A stretch of 50,487 nucleotides of DNA from an uncultured Clostridia bacterium (lineage in GTDB: Bacteria; Bacillota; Clostridia; Oscillospirales; Acutalibacteraceae), in NCBI GenBank assembly GCA_945874765.1, contig CAMCHQ010000014.1, positions 1-50,487 on the forward strand, in the 5' to 3' direction. Each line of letters begins with the position of its first letter. Position 1 is the stretch's first letter. Below are positions 44,335 through 50,487 of this stretch, piece after piece. A program made the translations under genes and the position numbers. Under the pieces are notes generated by a model. It ran no database searches. It worked only from the letters and a program-made list of their open reading frames with translations, and was not told the origin of the DNA.

Positions 44335-44385
44335 GACTGCTTCTTCGCAATCTTTTTTATTTTTTTGACTGCAACTTCGCAATCT
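44335..44385. repeat. 19-bp direct repeat in the purE-purM gap
   Basis: GACTGC-TT-CTTCGCAATCT (44335-44353) and GACTGC-AA-CTTCGCAATCT (44367-44385) differ by two bases and are 32 bases apart. Each has imperfect dyad symmetry. Confidence 0.75.
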
Positions 44386-44419
44386 GATTTTGTACTTTAT
44401 TATTTTTTATCTTTATTTC

Positions 44420-44441
44420 GTAGGGGCGAACTGTGTTCGCC
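44420..44441 (+). repeat. GTAG-headed palindromic repeat, class 1 (inverted)
   Basis: GTAG at 44420 heads GGGCGAAC-TGT-GTTCGCC on the plus strand, opposite in orientation to the other four class 1 copies. It ends only a few bases from the purE stop codon. Confidence 0.8.
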
Positions 44442-44446
44442 TTTTC

Positions 44447-44944
44447 TTACAATTCCTTAATCTTTTCCTGCAAAGCCGTGTCTTTTTCACGAACCTGCTG
44501 TGCCATATCCTCACGCATTTTGATGAGTTTAGCCATAAGTTCTTCATCGCCGACAGCGAGAATTTCGGCAGCGAGCAAAGCCGCATTTTTAGCCGCATTA
44601 ACACCGACTGTGGCAACAGGAATTCCCGGAGGCATCATAACCGTTGCAAGCATTGCGTCCATTCCGTCGAGCACCTTTGCACTGCACGGAATACCGATAA
44701 CGGGAAGAGTTGTTGACGCTGCAAGCACACCGCCCAAATGAGCCGCCATACCTGCTGCCGCAATAATTACGCCGAAGCCGTTTTCAATCGCATTTTTTGA
44801 AAACTCTTGAGCCTCTTGCGGTGTTCTGTGAGCACTCATTACGTGAGCCTCAACCTCAATTTCCAATTCCTTAAGCTGTTTGATTGCAGGAGCAACAACA
44901 GGCAAATCGCTGTCGGAGCCCATAATAATTGCAACTTTTTTCAT
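44447..44944 (-). CDS. purE: N5-carboxyaminoimidazole ribonucleotide mutase
   Basis: Moves the carboxyl group on N5-CAIR to give CAIR in purine synthesis. The 165 residues begin VAIIMGSDSDLPVVAPA and contain MSAHRTPQEAQEF, AAAGMAAHLGGVLAA and PPGIPVATVGVNAAKNAALLA, the class I PurE motifs. Its GGGAGG ribosome binding site lies directly after the stop codon of the transglutaminase-like gene, with only 21 bases between the genes. Confidence 0.97.
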   Translation of the reverse strand: MKKVAIIMGSDSDLPVVAPAIKQLKELEIEVEAHVMSAHRTPQEAQEFSKNAIENGFGVIIAAAGMAAHLGGVLAASTTLPVIGIPCSAKVLDGMDAMLATVMMPPGIPVATVGVNAAKNAALLAAEILAVGDEELMAKLIKMREDMAQQVREKDTALQEKIKEL

Positions 44945-44965
44945 AATTTGTCCTCCCGGAGTAAT

Positions 44966-46222
44966 TTATTTTATGCTCTCAACGCAGTATTGAAAATACA
45001 CGTTGCTTTCATCAGGATAAAATGTGCCGTAGCCGTATTCATAAATATAGATTGCCTTTGCCCTCTTGGAACCTTTTGCAATTGCAAAATAAGTTGTCGG
45101 GGTGTAGCTTTTTGTATAACCCTGAAGCCTCGGGTCGAAAATATAAGGCTTGCCGGCAATATAGATAACCGCCCATTTGTGGATAGGTCTTGAACCGTCT
45201 TTATTCTTAACCTTGCCTGCTTCAAGAGTGATGAAACTGTCATATCTCTTTTCACTCTTTGAAAAAAGAGCGGCGAGACAATCGTTGAAATTACTGTTAC
45301 AGCCTACACAGTTCCAGCCGTGCTTTTTATAATTTTTAGCGTGCCAAACGTAGATAGCCTTGACTTTGTCATAAGTGGTTTTATACTTAGCGATATTAAC
45401 ACCGCCGTCTGTATATTTTTTAATTTGCTTTGCGCCCGAATTATCCGTCTTAATCGCATTGAGCATTTGCTTAACACTCAAATTTGATTTAACCGTTGTA
45501 CTCTTTGCCTTTGAAAAAGAGCTGATATATCTTGCCCTGCCGACAGTTTTATATGTTGCAATTCTGAAATAATATTTACCCTTTGCAAGACCCGAAATTG
45601 TCTTAGCCGATTTACTCTTGCCGGAAACGAAAACGGTGCACTTACTGCCGTCGTCTTTAAACTTCTTATTTCTCGAATACTCGATAACGTAACCGCTGAC
45701 ATTCTTAGCCTTTTTCCACTTAACGCTGACTTTACCTTTAGAAGTATATTTTGCAGAGGAAAGCGAAGTGCCCGACGGAGAAGTCATAACAGCCACGGGT
45801 GCACTGTAAGCGCCGAAAACATACGTTCCGTTTTGGAAAACGTAGGAGCGAACGCAGATTTTATATCCGGTATTCTTATTAAGCGAGCTTAAAATGCAGT
45901 AAAAATTATTACCCTCAACATAAGCTTTTGGAAAATATGTATTCGTTTTTTCATCATAAAGGGAAACCTCATAGCCGTCAACCGAGCCGTAATAAGAGCA
46001 GTTCCAATAAATTTCAATATCGGTTTTGCTTACACGGGAGACCGAAATATCGCTTATAACACTTTGGTCGGGTACTTCGGGAGTGTTAATGTCATTGTTA
46101 TGTTCATAATTTTCGTTGATATATAAACCGCTTTGCTCATCTGCATATGAAACGGTTGCGCCGAAAGCAAGAGAGCAAAAAGCAATTGAAACAGCGAGTA
46201 AGGTGCTGATAATCTTTTTCAT
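44966..46222 (-). CDS. Secreted Fn3 protein with transglutaminase-like domain
   Basis: A 418-residue exported protein. Signal peptide MKKIISTLLAVSIAFCSLAFG...SYA; then two Fn3-like domains (about 55-150 and 150-245, the second with GYVIEYSRNKKF and KGKYYFRIATYKT); then a transglutaminase-like domain with the probable triad Cys in NDCLAAL (about 310), His in IHKWAVIYI and Asp in YIFDPRL. The activity could be protein cross-linking or peptide-bond cleavage in the envelope; the substrate is unknown. It has a consensus promoter with a tandem repeat upstream. purE follows without room for a terminator. Confidence 0.85.
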   Translation of the reverse strand: MKKIISTLLAVSIAFCSLAFGATVSYADEQSGLYINENYEHNNDINTPEVPDQSVISDISVSRVSKTDIEIYWNCSYYGSVDGYEVSLYDEKTNTYFPKAYVEGNNFYCILSSLNKNTGYKICVRSYVFQNGTYVFGAYSAPVAVMTSPSGTSLSSAKYTSKGKVSVKWKKAKNVSGYVIEYSRNKKFKDDGSKCTVFVSGKSKSAKTISGLAKGKYYFRIATYKTVGRARYISSFSKAKSTTVKSNLSVKQMLNAIKTDNSGAKQIKKYTDGGVNIAKYKTTYDKVKAIYVWHAKNYKKHGWNCVGCNSNFNDCLAALFSKSEKRYDSFITLEAGKVKNKDGSRPIHKWAVIYIAGKPYIFDPRLQGYTKSYTPTTYFAIAKGSKRAKAIYIYEYGYGTFYPDESNVYFQYCVESIK

Positions 46223-46255
46223 ATTTTTTATCCTTAATAAATATATTTTTTAAGT

Positions 46256-46284
46256 ATTATATATTATAAACAACACTTTTTCAA
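46256..46284 (-). promoter_or_regulatory. Promoter of the transglutaminase-like gene
   Basis: TTGAAA (46284-46279) and TATAAT (46261-46256) with a 17-base spacer. A 19-bp tandem repeat begins six bases upstream of the -35 box. Confidence 0.8.
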
Positions 46285-46290
46285 TAAAAA

Positions 46291-46327
46291 ATTTACATTA
46301 TTGCAAAAAATTTACATTATTGCAAAA
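46291..46327. repeat. Tandem repeat upstream of a promoter
   Basis: ATTTACATTATTGCAAAA occurs at 46291-46308 and 46310-46327, period 19. The second copy spans the stop codon of the LRR/dockerin gene. It may be a regulator site for the gene at 44966-46222 or a slippage product. Confidence 0.75.
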
Positions 46328-48239
46328 TTTCACGATATGTATCCTCTCCGAGTTTTGAAAACGTATAAAATTCCTTTGCAAAAGCCCAATCGTCATCGGT
46401 CAAAACACCGTCTTTGTTCGAATCGAGATTTTTCAAAAGCAGATTGTTTGAATCGTTTATATCATAATTTTTCAGGTGGACGAAAATGCCGTAATCCTTT
46501 GCATTGATATATCCGTCGCCTGTCAAATCCCCGCAGATAAGACCGATATTTCCGACATACGCTTCATCTTTCGTGATTTTTATTTTTCTCTCAAGCGTAA
46601 AATCGCTTTTTAAAACAACACAGTCATATGCATATTCGACATAGAAATAGCCGTCTTTATCCGTTTTTGTAAGATATTTGCCGTCTTTATCGTAAACGCT
46701 TACACCCTCAAGCGCCCTGTTTTCATCAATCGTGCCGTCGGCGCCCGACATAAGATACACGTGGCCGTAAATATCCTGACCGAGATAATCGACATAATCG
46801 CCCCTGTACGTATATCCGCAGTAGGTGCACGTATAAACGGTATAGCCGTATTCACTGACTGTAGGCTCAACCACTTCTTTATCAAACGAATGATTGACGG
46901 TTATCGTAAAATCAAGCGTTTTATCCCCGACCGTAATCGAGTCTTTATTTTCACCGCAGGTAACTTTGCCGTTTAAAAGATTGTTATATGTAATTTTCAT
47001 TCCACGGTATGTTGCGCCGTTATTAAAAGGCATTTTGTAAACATATCCGCTTGCATATTCAAAGTCGATTGTCTGAGTTTTGATATATTCCAAAACGGAA
47101 AAATTAACGTCTTTAATCTCCTGCGCCTGATACGTTTTATCCCACGAAATCGAGATACCCACTATCCTCTCGCTTGAAAGAGAAACGGTATAATCGCCCA
47201 AAGAATTGACGCTTGTTACATAAAAATAATAGACTTTATCCGCTTCAAAAGTATATTTAATCGTAAAATTAAGGTCGCTTTCGCTGTTGTCGTCGCTTTC
47301 AATAAGAGTGTTGCCGTCGCCGTCTTTTAAAACGCAGTTTACATCGACGTCACCGCTTGAAGAAAAAGTGTATTGCGTTGCGGTTTTGGGGGTGAATTTA
47401 TATATCATTTCCTGCGTAAGATTATCCGACGTATATGTTCTCAAAGCGCTGTCGCCCTCGTTAATTTCAATCTCGTTTAAAAGGACATAATCGATATAGT
47501 GACCTTTTGCATAATCGTAAGCCTTTGAACCGCTGAAAACGCCGAGAGTAAAGCCGTCGTAAGTGCCGTCAACGCTTGCGCTTTTATAGCCGAAACTGTA
47601 AGGTGAAAGTTTAAAACCCGACGGAATATCAACCCTTTTAAGAGACGGGCATTTGAAAAAAGCACGCTGAGATACCGAGCCTTGAGCGCCCATTGCCTCA
47701 AAAGTCACTTTTGACAAAGAGGTGCAGTTTTCAAAAGCAGAAGTGCCGATTGACAAAACGCTTTTGGGAATGGTTATATCCGTTAATTTATCGCAAAAAT
47801 AAAATGCGTAAGAGGATATATATTTAAGGTTTTTATCAAGTGTGATATTTTTTATTTTAGAGTCGGCAAAAGCGTAACCGCCGATACTTTCAATACTGTC
47901 TGCAAGAGAAATATCGGTGCAGGAGGTGCTGTAAAAAAAGTAGCTTCCTATATACGTTACACCCTGCTCTACAACGATATGCTCAATCGAGCCGTCATCT
48001 CTGTAAAAAAACCACGGCTGAGAAGAGGAGCTTCCGCTTGAATTGGTGAAATCGGGAGTTCTGCCCTGACCTGAAATTTTAAGCGTTTTACTTGCAAAAT
48101 CATATGAATAATATGTATTGGTGTCCCCGAGCCTTGTGGGTGCAATATCGCTTGTTTGGCTTGCAAAAGAAACGTCGCATATGCCCAAAACACTCACAAA
48201 AAGCGAAAGAGACAAAAATATTGAAAGAAGTTTTTTCAT
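46317..48239 (-). CDS. Secreted BspA-type LRR protein with dockerin-like C-terminus
   Basis: A 640-residue exported protein. Signal peptide MKKLLSIFLSLSLFVSVLG. Residues about 90-250 are BspA-like leucine-rich repeats (IESIGGYAFADSKIKNITL, LTDITIPKSVLSIGTSAFENC). A PPC-like domain (about 260-360), a CTYCGYTY ribbon-like motif and a carboxypeptidase-regulatory-like beta segment follow. The end (about 570-625) has two calcium-loop repeats, DLTGDGYINAKDYGIF and NLDSNKDGVLTDDDWAFAKEF, as in type I dockerins. It may attach to a cohesin scaffold or to partner surface proteins; no cohesin is seen here. It has its own promoter. Confidence 0.85.
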   Translation of the reverse strand: MKKLLSIFLSLSLFVSVLGICDVSFASQTSDIAPTRLGDTNTYYSYDFASKTLKISGQGRTPDFTNSSGSSSSQPWFFYRDDGSIEHIVVEQGVTYIGSYFFYSTSCTDISLADSIESIGGYAFADSKIKNITLDKNLKYISSYAFYFCDKLTDITIPKSVLSIGTSAFENCTSLSKVTFEAMGAQGSVSQRAFFKCPSLKRVDIPSGFKLSPYSFGYKSASVDGTYDGFTLGVFSGSKAYDYAKGHYIDYVLLNEIEINEGDSALRTYTSDNLTQEMIYKFTPKTATQYTFSSSGDVDVNCVLKDGDGNTLIESDDNSESDLNFTIKYTFEADKVYYFYVTSVNSLGDYTVSLSSERIVGISISWDKTYQAQEIKDVNFSVLEYIKTQTIDFEYASGYVYKMPFNNGATYRGMKITYNNLLNGKVTCGENKDSITVGDKTLDFTITVNHSFDKEVVEPTVSEYGYTVYTCTYCGYTYRGDYVDYLGQDIYGHVYLMSGADGTIDENRALEGVSVYDKDGKYLTKTDKDGYFYVEYAYDCVVLKSDFTLERKIKITKDEAYVGNIGLICGDLTGDGYINAKDYGIFVHLKNYDINDSNNLLLKNLDSNKDGVLTDDDWAFAKEFYTFSKLGEDTYREILQ

Positions 48240-48272
48240 TAAAATAGCACTCCGAAAAATTGAATATAATAT

Positions 48273-48301
48273 ATTTTAGCATAAAATAATAATTAATACA
48301 A
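48273..48301 (-). promoter_or_regulatory. Promoter of the LRR/dockerin gene
   Basis: TTGTAT (48301-48296) and TAAAAT (48278-48273) with a 17-base spacer and a TGC extended -10. Confidence 0.65.
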
Positions 48302-48326
48302 TCTTATTTAGCCAAGAAAATTATGG

Positions 48327-48355
48327 TTGACTATAAGAGATTTTCGTGATATATT
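48327..48355 (+). promoter_or_regulatory. aspS promoter
   Basis: TTGACT (48327-48332) and TATATT (48350-48355) with a 17-base spacer; transcription would start near 48362, just before the T-box leader. Confidence 0.75.
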
Positions 48356-48361
48356 AGTTAA

Positions 48362-48625
48362 GTAATATTTTAACTGTGATTAGGAGAGTAATTATTTATT
48401 TTTCTTCAGAGAGCCGACGGTCGGTGCAAGTCGGTGTGGGTAAATAATGAAAAACACCTATGAGTTTTCCGAAAGAACGCAGTAATTTATCAGCGTTACT
48501 GTTATTAGACTCGGACGTGTCGGAGCGTTAATCCTTTGAGTGAGTTGCATTTTTATGCGGCTAATTTAGGTGGTACCACGGAAGCAGTCTTTCGTCCTAT
48601 TGGACTTAAGGCTGCTATTTTTATT
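48362..48625 (+). ncRNA. T-box leader of aspS
   Basis: A tRNA-sensing leader. Stem I has a lower stem TAGG/CCTA (48381-48384, 48457-48460), an upper stem ATTATTTA/TAAATAAT (48391-48398, 48441-48448) and the AGAGAG and GGTGCAAG apical motifs. The T-box AGGTGGTACCACGG is at 48568-48581. A terminator with GCAGTCTTTCGTCC and GGAC...AAGGCTGC arms (48584-48615) and a T-rich run follows. The specifier loop side is GAAAAACA (48449-48456); in the usual GAA-N-codon-A frame the codon is AAC (Asn). No Asp codon is present in that loop. Confidence 0.92.
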
Positions 48626-48657
48626 TTACGAAAAATTTAAAAAAAAAGGAGAACAGT

Positions 48658-50409
48658 ATGGAATTTTCAACACTTTACAGAACAAAGCCTATGAACGAAT
48701 TTTCAGAGGCTGACATTAATTCTACAGTTAAGATTGCCGGCTGGGTTGAGAACATTCGTGACCACGGCGGTGTATCTTTCATCGACCTTAGAGATATGTA
48801 CGGCGTAATGCAGGTTGTTATGCGTGACACAACTCTTCTTGACGGAATAAGCAAGGAGGATTGCCTTTCAATCGAGGGTATCGTGGAAAAGAGAGATGAG
48901 GACACAATCAACCCGAAAATCGCAACGGGTACAATCGAGGTTGAGGCTAAAAAAGTTACAACACTCGGCAAGGTAAGGCAGCCGCTTCCTTTTGAAATTC
49001 AGACTTCTAAGGAAATCCGTGAGGACAAGAGGCTTCAGTACCGTTTCCTTGATTTGAGAAACGAAAAGGTTAAGGACAATATCATTTTCAGAAGCAAGGT
49101 TATTGCATATCTTCGTCAGGTTATGACTGAAATGGGATTTTTGGAAATGCAGACCCCTATTCTTTGCGCCTCCTCTCCCGAGGGTGCACGTGACTATGTA
49201 GTTCCGTCCCGTGTTCACAAGGGCAAGTTTTATGCTCTTCCGCAGGCACCTCAGCAGTACAAACAGCTTTTAATGGTATCGGGTATCGACAAGTATTTTC
49301 AGGTTGCTCCTTGTTTCAGAGATGAGGACGCAAGAGCAGACCGTTCACCGGGTGAATTTTATCAGCTTGACTTTGAAATGGCTTTTGCAACACAGGAGGA
49401 CGTTTTCAAGGTAGGCGAGGAAGTTCTCACAAAAACATTTGAGAAGTTTGCACCTAAGGGCTACAGCGTAACGCAGGCGCCTTACCCTGTTATCAGCTAC
49501 AAGGAATCAATGCTCAAATACGGTACAGACAAGCCGGACCTTCGAAATCCGCTTGAAATTGTTGACGTGACTGAATTTTTCCAGCGCTGCACATTCAAGC
49601 CGTTCCACGGACAGACAGTAAGAGCCATCAAGGTTCACGAGGATATTTCAAAGGGCAAGCACGAGAAGCTTCTCAAATTTGCTCAGTCAATCGGTATGGG
49701 CGGTCTCGGCTATCTTCTTGTTTTGGAGGATAAGTCATACAAAGGACCTATTGACAAGTTTATTCCGGACGATATGAAGAGTGAGCTTGCAGACATTGCA
49801 AATCTTGAAGTAGGCGACACAATCTTCTTTATTGCCGACAACGAGGCTAAAGCCGCAGAATATGCAGGTCAAATCAGAACAAAGCTCGGCGAAATGTTTG
49901 ACCTTTTGGAGAAAAACGCTTACCGTTTCTGCTTTATCAACGATTTCCCGATGTTTGAATACAAAGAGGAAGAGAAGAAAATCGGCTTTACTCACAATCC
50001 GTTTTCTATGCCTCAGGGCGGTCTTGAAGCGCTTGAAAACGAGGACCCGCTTACTATTCTCGCATATCAGTACGATATCGTTTGCAACGGCGTTGAGCTT
50101 TCATCGGGTGCAGTTCGTAACCACGATATCGATATTATGAAAAAAGCATTTGAAATTGCGGGATATGACGAGGAAGTGCTCAAAGAGAAGTTCGGCGCTC
50201 TTTACACCGCATTCCAATTCGGCGCACCGCCACACGCAGGTATGGCACCGGGTATTGACAGAATGATTATGCTTCTCAGAAATGAGGACAACATCAGGGA
50301 AATTATCGCATTCCCGATGGACGGCAAGGCTCAGGACCTTATGTGCGGTGCTCCAAACGAAATTACAGAGCAGCAGCTTCGTGAGGTTCATATTAAGCTC
50401 AGGAAATAA
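48658..50409 (+). CDS. aspS: Aspartyl-tRNA synthetase (bacterial type)
   Basis: Class II synthetase charging tRNA-Asp, and possibly tRNA-Asn. The 583 residues comprise the OB-fold anticodon domain (VKIAGWVENIRDHGGVSFIDLRD), motif 2 FRDEDARADRSPGEFYQLDFEM, the bacterial GAD insertion domain (about 290-400) and motif 3 GAPPHAGMAPGIDRMIMLL. The start has AAAAAGGAG eight bases upstream. A T-box leader with an apparent Asn specifier controls it, which would fit a non-discriminating enzyme feeding the GatCAB pathway; this is inference. Confidence 0.97.
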   Translation: MEFSTLYRTKPMNEFSEADINSTVKIAGWVENIRDHGGVSFIDLRDMYGVMQVVMRDTTLLDGISKEDCLSIEGIVEKRDEDTINPKIATGTIEVEAKKVTTLGKVRQPLPFEIQTSKEIREDKRLQYRFLDLRNEKVKDNIIFRSKVIAYLRQVMTEMGFLEMQTPILCASSPEGARDYVVPSRVHKGKFYALPQAPQQYKQLLMVSGIDKYFQVAPCFRDEDARADRSPGEFYQLDFEMAFATQEDVFKVGEEVLTKTFEKFAPKGYSVTQAPYPVISYKESMLKYGTDKPDLRNPLEIVDVTEFFQRCTFKPFHGQTVRAIKVHEDISKGKHEKLLKFAQSIGMGGLGYLLVLEDKSYKGPIDKFIPDDMKSELADIANLEVGDTIFFIADNEAKAAEYAGQIRTKLGEMFDLLEKNAYRFCFINDFPMFEYKEEEKKIGFTHNPFSMPQGGLEALENEDPLTILAYQYDIVCNGVELSSGAVRNHDIDIMKKAFEIAGYDEEVLKEKFGALYTAFQFGAPPHAGMAPGIDRMIMLLRNEDNIREIIAFPMDGKAQDLMCGAPNEITEQQLREVHIKLRK

Positions 50410-50410
50410 A

Positions 50411-50433
50411 GGCGAACACAGTTCGCCCCTACG
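50411..50433 (-). repeat. GTAG-headed palindromic repeat, class 1
   Basis: GGCGAAC-ACA-GTTCGCC with the CTACG tail, one base after the aspS stop codon. Confidence 0.8.
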
Positions 50434-50434
50434 C

Positions 50435-50487
50435 TTCCCCTCAAGGGGAATATATGTAAAAATCACCTCATCAGTCAGCGAAGCTGA
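50435..50487. repeat. Further palindromes at the window edge
   Basis: TTCCCC-TCAA-GGGGAA (50435-50450) is a perfect 6-bp stem with a 4-base loop. Near the edge TCAGTCAGCGAAGCTGA contains a second stem, TCAGC/GCTGA. Together they look like the start of a longer composite repeat cut by the window end. Confidence 0.5.

Noticed and set aside
48449-48456. His (CAC) or Lys (AAA) as T-box specifier
   Set aside because: Both lie in the loop but out of the usual GAA-N-codon-purine position, and neither makes sense for aspS.

Overview
The window looks like chromosome of a low-to-moderate-GC, Gram-positive, spore-forming gut-type Clostridium relative (Ruminococcus/Oscillospiraceae-like). Evidence: a sigG sporulation sigma factor gene, a T-box leader, MurT/GatD peptidoglycan amidation genes, AGGAGG-type ribosome binding sites, a dockerin-bearing surface protein, glycan-degrading GH38 and GH29 enzymes, and many short palindromic repeats. 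The species is not determined. No rRNA, tRNA, phage, insertion sequence or CRISPR array was seen.

Layout. 1-1350: the edge of an unknown minus-strand gene, a tyrosine recombinase, and a cluster of TTTACGCAA repeats. 1380-3250: rpsB-tsf with a structured leader. 3262-3520: two fused gene remnants. 3530-5620: murT-gatD. 5746-6880: a radical SAM gene followed by a histidine kinase remnant. 6969-9671: a large secreted protein under a cobalamin riboswitch. 9741-10436: a CmpB-family membrane protein. 10618-33250: a long, almost uninterrupted minus-strand housekeeping series, read as trmH-like, dprA, topA, trmFO, plsX, rnc, radical SAM, smc, ftsY, rdgB, yhbY, nadD, yqeK, rsfS, leuS, then a repeat-rich gap and the GH38-GH29 pair. 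33420-36948: a small secreted protein, a half-size EamA transporter, sigG and a sugar-kinase-like protein. 37063-40419: a MacA-like adaptor and MacB-like permease without an adjacent ATPase. 40482-44944: the purine genes purE, purM, purN, an archaeal-type IMP cyclohydrolase, and purD. 44966-48301: a secreted transglutaminase-like protein and a secreted LRR/dockerin protein. 48327-50409: aspS behind a T-box leader.

How the genes fit together. Most of the window is core growth machinery: translation (rpsB, tsf, leuS, aspS, rsfS, yhbY), tRNA and rRNA modification, chromosome topology and segregation (topA, smc), protein targeting (ftsY), lipid and NAD synthesis (plsX, nadD), purine synthesis, and cell-wall amidation. 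Between these sit surface-protein genes that share Fn3-like C-termini, PPC-like domains and CxxC ribbons, mostly each with its own promoter. The glycosidase pair suggests that imported mannose- and fucose-containing glycans are trimmed inside the cell.

The points most worth checking are the cobalamin riboswitch in front of a secreted non-transport protein, the T-box of aspS whose specifier loop reads Asn (AAC) rather than Asp, the MacA-like adaptor carrying an inserted InlB-like domain, and the dispersed GTAG-headed palindromes that match REP-element architecture. I did not find a clear multi-gene defence or otherwise wholly undescribed system.
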